Translations under genes and position numbers: made by a program
Shown here: positions 1-6,900 of the stretch, one piece after another
How positions within the stretch are numbered: position 1 is the stretch's first letter
How the letters are laid out: each line of letters begins with the position of its first letter
The notes under the pieces: model-generated
What the model was told of the DNA's origin: nothing
The model's database searches: none
Seen by the model: only the letters and a program-made list of their open reading frames with translations
Assembly (NCBI GenBank): GCA_039794405.1
Contig: JBDIVL010000070.1
Location: forward strand, 1-13,845
From: JBDIVL01 sp039794405
GTDB taxonomy: Bacteria > Planctomycetota > Brocadiia > Brocadiales > Brocadiaceae
Direction of reading: 5' to 3'
Length of the DNA stretch: 13,845 nt

Positions 1-218
1 TTACACCAAGAGGAGAATTTTCTATAATCCTGGCGGGGGCTATCGCAATGAGCCACAATGTGCCTTATCCATTAGGATCACTTACCGGCATCTATGTACT
101 TCTGAGCGCCATCCTTGGCAGTATTATAATGAAAGAAGCTGATTGGTTTATAAAATGGTTTATCAAAATAGAAGAAAAGGAAATCAGACAAGCAAGGAAT
201 GACGCCGGCAAAATATAA
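1..218 (+). CDS. Kef-type (CPA2) cation:proton antiporter, C-terminal fragment
   Basis: An open frame enters from the left edge and stops at 216-218, giving about 71 residues of a protein whose start lies outside the window. Its first residues include PRGEFSIILAG, which matches the conserved RGEFS motif in the last membrane helices of CPA2 monovalent cation:proton antiporters (KefB/KhtU-like exchangers in the inner membrane). A second hydrophobic stretch (GIYVLLSAILGSIIM) follows, then an amphipathic charged tail ending in GKI. The antiporter family and the membrane location are inferred from this motif and the hydrophobicity. The transported ion (K+ or Na+) cannot be told. No TrkA-N or TrkA-C regulatory domain follows, so the visible protein ends soon after the last helix, as in short exchangers of this family. 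Confidence 0.72.
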   Translation, partial: TPRGEFSIILAGAIAMSHNVPYPLGSLTGIYVLLSAILGSIIMKEADWFIKWFIKIEEKEIRQARNDAGKI

Positions 219-770
219 AAATTTTCTAAATATTCCTTTTAAACTGTGGATTTAAGGATATAATTAGAAAATTAGGCAATAAATATCAGAGAGATAAAAT
301 CAAGCCACTACGATACGAACCAAGACGAAAAATTATAAGGCTCTATCTAAGATCAAGATAATAGTTTGCCAGAAATAATGCAGAGTAAACAATTTTATAG
401 GAAACTTGGGGTTAGAGGCTGGAAATCAAACATCCAATTTCTCATATTTAACTTTCAATACCCTCGTAATCCCGGTGTTCTCTGCGGTAATCTGAGCAGT
501 TACGATCAAAGCCAAATATAACTTTTTTCTTCACGTAAACATTTTTTTTCAATGAATCCAACCTCGCAAATTTTCTTGCAAAACGTATTATTATAATAAG
601 GAAAAACTTCTCGGCAGGGCACCTTTAAATACTATTATCAAAATATTTTTTGTAAGGAACTTAATAATAAAAGGTACCTCTTTCTGTATGTTCAATTAAA
701 ACAATCGTGAGATCTATAACCAGTTTTTCCACGAAAAGAAAAAGAAAAGTCAACAGGATAAAGTAATATC
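219..770. other. Intergenic stretch, mostly featureless
   Basis: This 552-bp AT-rich gap separates the antiporter fragment from the nitrate reductase gene. Apart from the stem-loop at 220-273, I see an imperfect inverted repeat (618-626 against 670-678, 8 of 9 bases, 43-base loop) and a TATAAT at 592-597 without a good -35 box. No coding frame is convincing: a 47-codon plus-strand frame at 378-521 and broken minus-strand frames between about 420 and 640 lack a ribosome binding site and recognisable residues. The gap probably holds the promoter of the reductase operon, but I cannot place it. Confidence 0.5.
220..273 (+). terminator. Stem-loop directly after the antiporter gene
   Basis: Two bases after the antiporter stop codon, AATTTTCTAA (220-229) pairs with TTAGAAAATT (264-273). 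The stem continues with TAT/ATA and TCCTT (234-238) / AAGGA (254-258) around a 15-base loop, interrupted by one mismatch and one bulge. The position suggests a 3'-end structure or weak terminator, but there is no T-run after it and the stem is AT-rich. It may instead protect the 3' end of the mRNA. Confidence 0.35.
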
Positions 771-2876
771 ATGACAATTCAATGGAAGAAATCAACATGC
801 CCTTATTGCGGTATAGGCTGCGGAGTTGTTGTCGGGATTGAAAATGGAAAAGTCATTAATATTCACGGGGTAAAGAATCACCCTGCTAACTATGGAGATA
901 CCTGTACGCTTATCCATAATTTCCTGCCCCTCTTTACTACCGGGGACAGGCTGACGTATCCTATGGTTCGCCGTAGTGATAAACTGGTACCCGTTACGTG
1001 GGACGAAGCCATTCAATATACTGCCGAAGAATTACACAGAATTATAAAGAAATACGGGCCGGACTCAATAGCCTTTTATGGCGGTGCTGCAAACTTCACA
1101 GAAGAATACTACCTTATCAATAAGCTCATGAAGGGATTTCTTGGTACAAATAATGTAGAATGTACCTCCCGTCTGTGCATGGCAAGTACGGCAATGGGAT
1201 TTGTTTCTACCCTCGGTGCAGATGCCCCGCCTACCTGTTACGCAGATATCGAAGAGGCGGACCTGTTTTTTATTGCTGGCAATAATATGGCCGTATCGCT
1301 GCCGGTTTTATTCCGCCGAATCTGTGCGGCCAGAAATAAAAATAATGCCAAAATTATTGTAGTCGATCCCCGCCGGTCGGAAACTGCTTCCATGGCAGAC
1401 CTCCATCTTCAGATCAGGCCAGGCACCGACGTTGCCCTCAATAACGCCCTGACCTATGTTTTATTAAAAGAGGGTTTCGTCCACGAAGAAACTGTAGAGT
1501 ACATTACCACCGGACTTGACGATCTGAAATCAATGTTAGAAGGATATTCACTTCCATCTGCTGCAAAGATCATCGGCTGCAAAGAAAAGCAAATTTATGA
1601 AGCTGCACGCATTATCGGGCAGGCAAAGGCAATGTTAACCCTTTGGTTTCAGGGTTATAACCAGTCATCTCAGGCAGTTTTCAAAAATAATACATTACAC
1701 AATTTATCACTACTAACAGGCAATTTTTGCCGTCCCGGAACTGGCCCATTATCAATTCCCGGCGAATCGAATAGCTTAGGCAGTCGCTGGATTGGAGTGT
1801 TGTCACACCTCTTGCCAGGAATGCGATTCGTAACTAATCCTAATCACCGGCAAGAGGTTGCAGATTCTTGGGGTATCCCGGCCAGAAACATTCAGCCCGC
1901 TCCGGGCCGTTCAATTATCGACATTGTGAAAGGACTTCATTCTGGTGAAATCCGTGCGTTATGGGTAATGGCATCTAATCCTGCAGCCTCCCTTCCTCAT
2001 ACCCGATGGGTAAAAGAAGGACTAGAGAAGGCAGAGTTACTTATTGTTCAGGATATTTTTCATCCTACAGAAACAGCATTACTTGCAGACGTCATTCTTG
2101 CCGGTGCCCAATGGTGTGAAAAAACAGGAACCTACATTTCGGCTGAAAGGCGTCTCGAGCTGGCAGAAAAGATTATCGATCCCCCGGGGGAGGCAAAATC
2201 CGATTGTGAGATTATCTGTCGCATAGCCGAGGCTATGGGATTTAAAAAGGAATTCTCTTATACCTCCTCTGAAGATATATTTGAAGAGTTGAAAAAAATT
2301 ACTCGTGGACGTATCTGCGATATGAACGGTGTGAGTTATCAGCGCCTGCGTGATAAGGTGGGTCCGCAGTTACCCTGTCCGGAGGAAGACCATCCGGGTA
2401 CACCCAGATTATTCACAGATTTGCGGTTTCCAAGACCGGACGGACGTGCAGCGCTGCTTGCCCGTGAATACCAAGAGTCACCCGAAACAGTAAACAACGA
2501 GTACCCCCTCGTCCTTATTACAGGCCGCCTCGCTTGTCAATTTAATACCGGAACCCGTACGGGCCGTATTGAAAGGCTCAATGATATCGAGCCGGATAAT
2601 TTTGTAGAAATTCATCCCGCTGATGCTAAACGCCTTAAAATCAAGGAAGGAGACCGGGTTGAAGTTACTTCACGCCGTGGCAGTATTCAGTGCATTGCCA
2701 GGCTAGAAGACCGTATACGAAAAGGCAATGTTTACATGAACTTACGCTGCGGTAATTCATCTTTATCCTCAAATAATATGCCAGTAAATATAATCTGTAA
2801 TATAACGTATGACGTTCATTCCAAGCAGCCTGAGCTTAAGTACAGTGCCGTCAGGGTAACCCTTGTTCAACGATAA
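771..2876 (+). CDS. Molybdopterin nitrate reductase, assimilatory (NarB/NasC) type
   Basis: A 701-residue cytoplasmic oxidoreductase (no signal peptide or twin-arginine motif) predicted to reduce nitrate to nitrite with one 4Fe-4S cluster and a bis-MGD molybdenum cofactor. Visible cluster cysteines are C10, C13 and C17 (CPYCGIGC) and C45. C136 in SRLCMAS is the expected molybdenum ligand; the Met after it fits nitrate reductases, whereas formate dehydrogenases have His there. The central part keeps NQSSQ and a GESNSLGSR version of the NarB GQPNAMGGR segment. The C-terminal molydopterin-binding domain (about 580-701) has NTGTRTGR and SKQPELKYSAVRV. Odd: the conserved CxKG after the fourth cysteine reads CTLI, so the lysine thought to link cluster and pterin is Leu47. 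No nitrite reductase, transporter or electron donor lies nearby. The histidine kinase follows by 12 bp, so the two are probably co-transcribed. A weak AGGA lies 12 bases upstream of the ATG. The substrate could differ from nitrate. Confidence 0.85.
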   Translation: MTIQWKKSTCPYCGIGCGVVVGIENGKVINIHGVKNHPANYGDTCTLIHNFLPLFTTGDRLTYPMVRRSDKLVPVTWDEAIQYTAEELHRIIKKYGPDSIAFYGGAANFTEEYYLINKLMKGFLGTNNVECTSRLCMASTAMGFVSTLGADAPPTCYADIEEADLFFIAGNNMAVSLPVLFRRICAARNKNNAKIIVVDPRRSETASMADLHLQIRPGTDVALNNALTYVLLKEGFVHEETVEYITTGLDDLKSMLEGYSLPSAAKIIGCKEKQIYEAARIIGQAKAMLTLWFQGYNQSSQAVFKNNTLHNLSLLTGNFCRPGTGPLSIPGESNSLGSRWIGVLSHLLPGMRFVTNPNHRQEVADSWGIPARNIQPAPGRSIIDIVKGLHSGEIRALWVMASNPAASLPHTRWVKEGLEKAELLIVQDIFHPTETALLADVILAGAQWCEKTGTYISAERRLELAEKIIDPPGEAKSDCEIICRIAEAMGFKKEFSYTSSEDIFEELKKITRGRICDMNGVSYQRLRDKVGPQLPCPEEDHPGTPRLFTDLRFPRPDGRAALLAREYQESPETVNNEYPLVLITGRLACQFNTGTRTGRIERLNDIEPDNFVEIHPADAKRLKIKEGDRVEVTSRRGSIQCIARLEDRIRKGNVYMNLRCGNSSLSSNNMPVNIICNITYDVHSKQPELKYSAVRVTLVQR

Positions 2877-2888
2877 GAGAAGATTTTT

Positions 2889-4547
2889 ATGACCGGATGC
2901 CATAAAAAAAGAAACAAAGAAGAGGCTGAGCAGCATACAATTAAATTTTTCGAGAAATTGCTGCGCGCTTCAAGCGATGGAATTGTAATCACCGATGCAT
3001 CGCATAATATTATCGTTGTCAATGAAGCATTTTGCAAGTTCTTTGGACGGCGTCACTGCGAAGTTATAGAAACAAACCTTTTCGTTTGGTTAGAACAGCT
3101 TGGTCCAGAAAGTCACAAATGTTGGAATGAAATGGTGAATCATGTCTATTCCGAAGGTTCATGTCATGATATGGAATTCACGATAACAGCGCATAAGGAA
3201 ATACGGTATCTTAGTGTTAATGCCTCTCTCATGGAAAAAGTCGACAGAGAAGAAGCCGGCATCATAATCAGTATATGGCGGGATATCTCAAAACAAAAAC
3301 GAACCGAGGATGAATTAAAAATCCTCAATAAATCTCTGGAACAACGGATAGCTGAAAGGACAGCAGCGCTCGTAAAAATGAATGGAGAGCTTCTTGCAAA
3401 AATCGAGGAGCAAAAACTAACAGAAAAGGCATTACGCAGGAGCGAGAATAAATATCGAATACTTTTTGAAAGCCTTCCACAGAGGATATTTTACAAGGAT
3501 AAAAACTTAATCTACGTGTCTTGTAATGAAAACTTTGCCAGATACCTGCATATCGAACCCGATGAAATCGCAGGGAAGACAGATTATGACCTTTATCCAA
3601 TGAAACTCGCTGAGAAATACAGAGCGGATGACCGGAAGGTTATGGAATCAGGAAGAACAAAGGATGCGGAAGAAAGATACATCGAAGATGACCAGGAATT
3701 GTTTCTCCATACCATAAAAACACCCATAAAAGATGAGCAAGATAACACGGTTGGTATATTAGGTATTTTCTGGGATATCACTGAAAAAATAAACTTAAAA
3801 AGAGAAGCTATAAGAAACAGACAACTGGCAGCTCTGGGTGAGCTGGCGGCGGGTGTAGCTCATGAGATCAACAATCCCATAAATGGCGTTATTAACTGTG
3901 CCCAGATATTAGTGAATAAAGGTAATGACAGGGATATCGCTAGCCGGATTATCAAAGAAGGCGACCGTATAGCCACTATAGTCAGCAACCTTCTTTCTTT
4001 TGCCAGAAACCGTGATAAAAAAGAACAAAAGACCGTGGTTAATATCCGTGATATTATAACCGATATCCTTACTCTGATTAAGCCGCAATTGCAAAAAGAT
4101 GGCATTAACGTAAAGTTGGATGTTTCTGAAAACCTGCCTAAAATCATTGTGCACCCGCAGCAGATTGAGCAGGTATTCATCAACGCCATCAGTAACGCAC
4201 GGTATGCATTAAACCAAAAATACCACGGAATGCATCCTAACAAAATTCTGGAGATTTCCGGCAAAGAAATGTGTACAAATAATTGTCTATGGGTAAAAGT
4301 TACATTTTGTGATCGTGGTATTGGAATACCTGCACAGGTACTGGATAAAGTAATGAACCCGTTTTTTACTACAAAACCGAGAAATCAGGGAACCGGTTTA
4401 GGTTTAAGCATTAGCCACAATATTATTAAAGAACACGGGGGTAAAATCAACATCGATAGTATTGAAGGAGAATTTACCAAAGTTGAAGTTATCCTGCCAG
4501 AAAAACTAAGGATTCCCGTGGAACATATTCAAACACTGGGATATTAA
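2889..4547 (+). CDS. Soluble PAS-PAS sensor histidine kinase
   Basis: A 552-residue sensor kinase without any membrane segment, so it should sense a cytoplasmic signal. Order of parts: short N-terminal helix; PAS 1 (about 21-136); a coiled-coil linker (about 137-185, rich in K, E and L); PAS 2 (about 186-300); HisKA dimerisation/phosphoacceptor helix with H325 in GVAHEINNP; then an HATPase_c domain with N-box residues N432/N436, D475-R-G-I-G (G1 box), PFFTTK (491-496) and GTGLGL (501-506, G2 box). All residues needed for autophosphorylation are present. The H-box resembles the NtrB/AtoS/ZraS kind of kinase, which usually pairs with NtrC-type regulators, but no response regulator lies in the window. 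The 12-bp gap after the nitrate reductase gene suggests one operon and a role in nitrogen-oxide or redox sensing. That role is inferred from context only; neither PAS domain shows an obvious haem or flavin signature. Confidence 0.9.
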   Translation: MTGCHKKRNKEEAEQHTIKFFEKLLRASSDGIVITDASHNIIVVNEAFCKFFGRRHCEVIETNLFVWLEQLGPESHKCWNEMVNHVYSEGSCHDMEFTITAHKEIRYLSVNASLMEKVDREEAGIIISIWRDISKQKRTEDELKILNKSLEQRIAERTAALVKMNGELLAKIEEQKLTEKALRRSENKYRILFESLPQRIFYKDKNLIYVSCNENFARYLHIEPDEIAGKTDYDLYPMKLAEKYRADDRKVMESGRTKDAEERYIEDDQELFLHTIKTPIKDEQDNTVGILGIFWDITEKINLKREAIRNRQLAALGELAAGVAHEINNPINGVINCAQILVNKGNDRDIASRIIKEGDRIATIVSNLLSFARNRDKKEQKTVVNIRDIITDILTLIKPQLQKDGINVKLDVSENLPKIIVHPQQIEQVFINAISNARYALNQKYHGMHPNKILEISGKEMCTNNCLWVKVTFCDRGIGIPAQVLDKVMNPFFTTKPRNQGTGLGLSISHNIIKEHGGKINIDSIEGEFTKVEVILPEKLRIPVEHIQTLGY

Positions 4548-4649
4548 TAATATATTATGGTTGGCCCAATCTTTCAGATTGAACTATATGTTTTGTATCG
4601 GCCTATACGTTTTTGATTGATGCCAGGTATAGAAAACATGAAAAACGTT

Positions 4650-4677
4650 TTGGTTCAATCATGGACGATTAAACCAA
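4650..4677. other. Hairpin between kinase gene and murD
   Basis: TTGGTTCAATC (4650-4660) pairs with GATTAAACCAA (4667-4677) in 10 of 11 positions around a six-base loop. No T-run follows, so it is not a classical terminator. It lies 58 bp before the murD start, within a 188-bp gap that also contains a smaller perfect six-base hairpin (CAATCT/AGATTG, 4567-4581). It could be an operator, a leader structure for murD or a degenerate intergenic repeat. Confidence 0.35.
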
Positions 4678-4735
4678 CTATAAAAATTTCTAAACGTCAG
4701 GTTAGGCCTTTGGCAGTTTTTACCTTTTATTAAAT

Positions 4736-6118
4736 ATGTACTCTGAATTTAAGAATAAAAAGATTACGGTTATGGGATTGGGCTTATTCGGAGGCGGTGT
4801 AGGCACCGCCCAATTTCTGGCAAGACAGGGTGCCCACGTCACCGTGACCGATTTAAGAAATACAGCAGAACTCTCTCCATCAATAAAACAACTTGAGGGA
4901 TTTCCTATTTCCTATAAGCTTGGAGGACATTTTGAAGAGGATTTTGCCAATACGGATATGGTTATCGTTAACCCGGCCATTCCCCAGAATTCAAAGTTCC
5001 TGCAGATTGCCAGAGATAACCATGTATCTCTTGATACTGAAATAAATATTTTCTTTAGATTATGCACCGCCCCCATTATTGGTATCACTGGCAGCAACGG
5101 GAAATCCACCACCACAACCCTTACCGGCAGGATATTGCAACAAACAGCACGTACCATATGGATTGGCGGAAATATTGGAAAATCACTCCTGGCACACCTT
5201 GAAGATATAAGGCCTCAGGATATTGTAATCCTTGAGCTATCAAGCTTTCAATTGAAAGAACTCCACACGATAAGAAAAAGCCCATACATGAGCATTGTAA
5301 CGAACATATCACCCAACCATCTCGACAGGCACCCAGATATGAACGACTATATCCAGGCGAAAAAGGGTATTATCTCACACCAAAAACCAGAAGATTATAC
5401 GATTCTCAACTATGATGACCGGGAGTTAAGGACATGGGAGAAGGAGTGTAAAGGACAGGTTTTATGGTACAGTACAAAACATACCTTGAAAAACGGTGCC
5501 TTTATAAGGGACAAGAACATCGTACTTTCTGTAAACGGTCAGGACATATCAATACCATGTGTATCCAGGGTCAAAATACCCGGTATTCACAATCTTCAAA
5601 ATATTTTGGCAGCCTCATGCGCTGCCTATCTTGCCGGTGCAAGGGAACAACACATAGAAGAGATCGTAACAACCTTTCCCGGCCTGGAACATCGGTTAGA
5701 ATTTGTCCGTGAAGTATATGGTGTACAATACTACAACGACTCTAAGGCCACCACACCGGAATCAGCCGTTGCTGCCATCACAGCCTTTCCGGCACCTGTA
5801 GTACTTATTGCCGGAGGATATGACAAGGGAAGTAATTTTGAAGGATTTGCAGAAATATGCGCAAAACATACCAAATCCACTATTCTTATCGGGAAAACAG
5901 CACAGAAGTTAAAAGGATTAATTTTGAAAAAAACTGACCGGGAAAAGACTCCATTCCTGCACATATCGGATACCTTCAGAGAGGCATTTCAACAGGCAAA
6001 CGCTGTTGCAAAAACAGGAGATATCGTATTGCTTTCACCCGCCTGCGCCAGTTACGATATGTTTATTAACTATGAAGAGCGTGGAAGGTTATTTAAGGAC
6101 ATGGTACAGGCATTGTAG
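4736..6118 (+). CDS. murD: UDP-N-acetylmuramoyl-L-alanine--D-glutamate ligase
   Basis: MurD adds D-glutamate to UDP-MurNAc-L-Ala with ATP in the cytoplasmic part of peptidoglycan synthesis. The 460-residue length is normal. The N-terminal domain begins with a Rossmann-like GLGLFGGGVG (about 14-23). The central ATP-binding domain has GITGSNGKSTTT (116-127), ELSSFQL (167-173) and SPNHLDRH (192-199). K209 in YIQAKK is the likely carbamylated lysine. The C-terminal domain has LEHRLE (317-322), YNDSKATTPES (333-343) and SPACASYDMF (434-443), all signatures of MurD rather than MurC, E or F. The gene stands alone: no other mur, fts or mra gene is near, whereas murD is usually inside the dcw cluster. 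No Shine-Dalgarno sequence precedes the ATG; the bases before it are T- and A-rich, so the start rests on the match to the family's N-terminal end. Confidence 0.95.
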   Translation: MYSEFKNKKITVMGLGLFGGGVGTAQFLARQGAHVTVTDLRNTAELSPSIKQLEGFPISYKLGGHFEEDFANTDMVIVNPAIPQNSKFLQIARDNHVSLDTEINIFFRLCTAPIIGITGSNGKSTTTTLTGRILQQTARTIWIGGNIGKSLLAHLEDIRPQDIVILELSSFQLKELHTIRKSPYMSIVTNISPNHLDRHPDMNDYIQAKKGIISHQKPEDYTILNYDDRELRTWEKECKGQVLWYSTKHTLKNGAFIRDKNIVLSVNGQDISIPCVSRVKIPGIHNLQNILAASCAAYLAGAREQHIEEIVTTFPGLEHRLEFVREVYGVQYYNDSKATTPESAVAAITAFPAPVVLIAGGYDKGSNFEGFAEICAKHTKSTILIGKTAQKLKGLILKKTDREKTPFLHISDTFREAFQQANAVAKTGDIVLLSPACASYDMFINYEERGRLFKDMVQAL

Positions 6119-6186
6119 GCGTGCCATAGTAATCAAAGGACAAAACAGAACAATATGGATCAGGATTTGGTTAAACCAGACACAAA

Positions 6187-6210
6187 TACGGATAAACAAG
6201 TTTGTCCGTA
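6187..6210. repeat. Near-perfect 24-bp palindrome after murD
   Basis: TACGGATAAAC (6187-6197) and GTTTGTCCGTA (6200-6210) are reverse complements in 10 of 11 positions, the exception being a T facing G, with only AA between them. It lies 68 bp after the murD stop. No T-run follows. It could fold as a hairpin with a CAAG loop in RNA or be a dyad protein-binding site in DNA. Confidence 0.5.
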
Positions 6211-6312
6211 CCACCCCTTTAACGTTAAAATCTTCAACATATACAGAGTCTAAGTAATGTTCGGTTTCACCCTTCGGATACTCTAGTTACAAGTAAGCGA
6301 TAATCTTACAAC

Positions 6313-6389
6313 TGATATGGAGTGATGGAGTATTGGATTTTCTTTCATAACAATACTCTGCTGCCCCATCACCCCCTTATTCCATATCA
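6313..6389. repeat. Compound inverted repeat with three helices
   Basis: Three consecutive blocks on the left, TGATATGGA (6313-6321), GTGATG (6322-6327) and GAGTATTG (6328-6335), find exact reverse complements on the right: TCCATATCA (6381-6389), CATCAC (6367-6372) and CAATACTC (6351-6358). The left blocks are contiguous, while the right blocks are separated by two 8-base linkers (6359-6366 and 6373-6380), so the folded RNA has 23 base pairs with bulges on one side only. It sits between the convergent murD and the small minus-strand gene, where it may end transcription from both sides, or it may be one copy of a dispersed intergenic repeat. Confidence 0.6.
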
Positions 6390-6465
6390 AGGATTTTGAC
6401 TGCGGTATACCATGTTAAGAAGCGAGAAACTCAGCTACTCTCTCTTCCCTAACTTAGGTTTGCGG

Positions 6466-6642
6466 TTATTTTTTGCGATAAACATTTAAACCGATTTTTT
6501 CATCGCGATTAGGGATGCTAACATTCCCTTCTGTTGATGCAACGATAATATTTTTTCCCGAAGAGGAGGGACCAAACTCCTTTGATAAATCTATCTTTAT
6601 AGTAAGAATATTTCCTTCTACGGAGAATTCTACATTTTTCAT
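6466..6642 (-). CDS. Small conserved-looking protein, 58 residues
   Basis: On the minus strand an ATG at 6642-6640 opens a 58-codon frame that stops at 6468-6466. A strong Shine-Dalgarno sequence, AGGGAGG (6660-6654), lies 11 bases upstream. The product starts MKNVEFSVEGNILTIKIDLS, continues with a GPSSSGKNIIVASTEGN segment (about 24-40) and ends GLNVYRKK. It is soluble, has no cysteine or signal peptide, and alternates hydrophobic and polar residues as in a small beta-rich fold. The SGK..(I/V)VAST.GN and GLN.Y patterns look like a small hypothetical-protein family that I recall seeing in several bacterial groups, but I cannot name it or assign a function. The good ribosome binding site, sensible amino-acid composition and clean start and stop support a real gene. 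It is convergent with murD and lies between repeat elements; the REP-like pair is just upstream. Confidence 0.75.
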   Translation of the reverse strand: MKNVEFSVEGNILTIKIDLSKEFGPSSSGKNIIVASTEGNVSIPNRDEKIGLNVYRKK

Positions 6643-6700
6643 ATAATGAAATACCTCCCTTTCTCATCCACTATTTTCATGTATAGGAATTTTACAGAGT

Positions 6701-6774
6701 AGGATGGGTCAAGCAAAGCGGACCCATCAATAATGTTTTTTTCCCGATGGGTACGCTATTGCTTCACCCATCTT
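6701..6774. repeat. REP-like inverted repeat pair (BIME-like)
   Basis: Two similar palindromes lie 17 bp apart in opposite orientation. The first is GATGGGTC (6703-6710) and GACCCATC (6721-6728) around AAGCAAAGCG. The second is GATGGGT (6746-6752) and ACCCATC (6766-6772) around a 13-base loop containing CGCTATTGCTT. Read on the opposite strand the second closely matches the first, including the AAGC..AGCG core. The pattern GATGGGT-AAGC-GCG-ACCCATC resembles the widespread REP elements mobilised by RAYT transposases. Two inverted copies make a BIME-like unit. No transposase is present, so this would be a non-autonomous copy. Confidence 0.7.
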
Positions 6775-6900
6775 GCATATATCTCCCTTTATTCCTCTCA
6801 TTGAGGGGGACACAGGGGGAGACATGCGGCATGGAAAGTTACTGAAGGCCTAACTAATCATATTGAAGAAGTATGAATATATATCGTATTCTCAAAACAA

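Larger units (their letters stand above)
6119..6900. other. Repeat-rich intergenic region between murD and glyS
   Basis: This 782-bp region lies between two convergent genes. It contains an 11-bp palindrome (6187-6210), a compound inverted repeat (6313-6389), a small minus-strand gene (6466-6642), a REP-like inverted pair (6701-6774) and, at 6782-6822, a weaker structure (TCCCTT-side arm TCTCCC pairing with GGGAGA, enclosing CCTC/GAGG). I see no T-run terminator for either murD or glyS; the inverted repeats may do that work. Confidence 0.5.

Noticed and set aside
378..521. 47-codon plus-strand frame in the first intergenic stretch
   Set aside because: No ribosome binding site, no recognisable motif and unremarkable composition; most likely chance.
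592..597. TATAAT as -10 box for the reductase operon
   Set aside because: No acceptable -35 hexamer at 15 to 19 bases upstream.
420..640. Minus-strand frames that look like a frameshifted gene remnant (one ends in ITAENTGITRVLKVKYEKLDV)
   Set aside because: They overlap in two frames without an ATG or ribosome binding site and match no family I know; a relic is possible but unsupported.
3860..4264. 134-codon minus-strand frame inside the kinase gene
   Set aside because: Antisense shadow of a conserved histidine kinase domain; no family resemblance.
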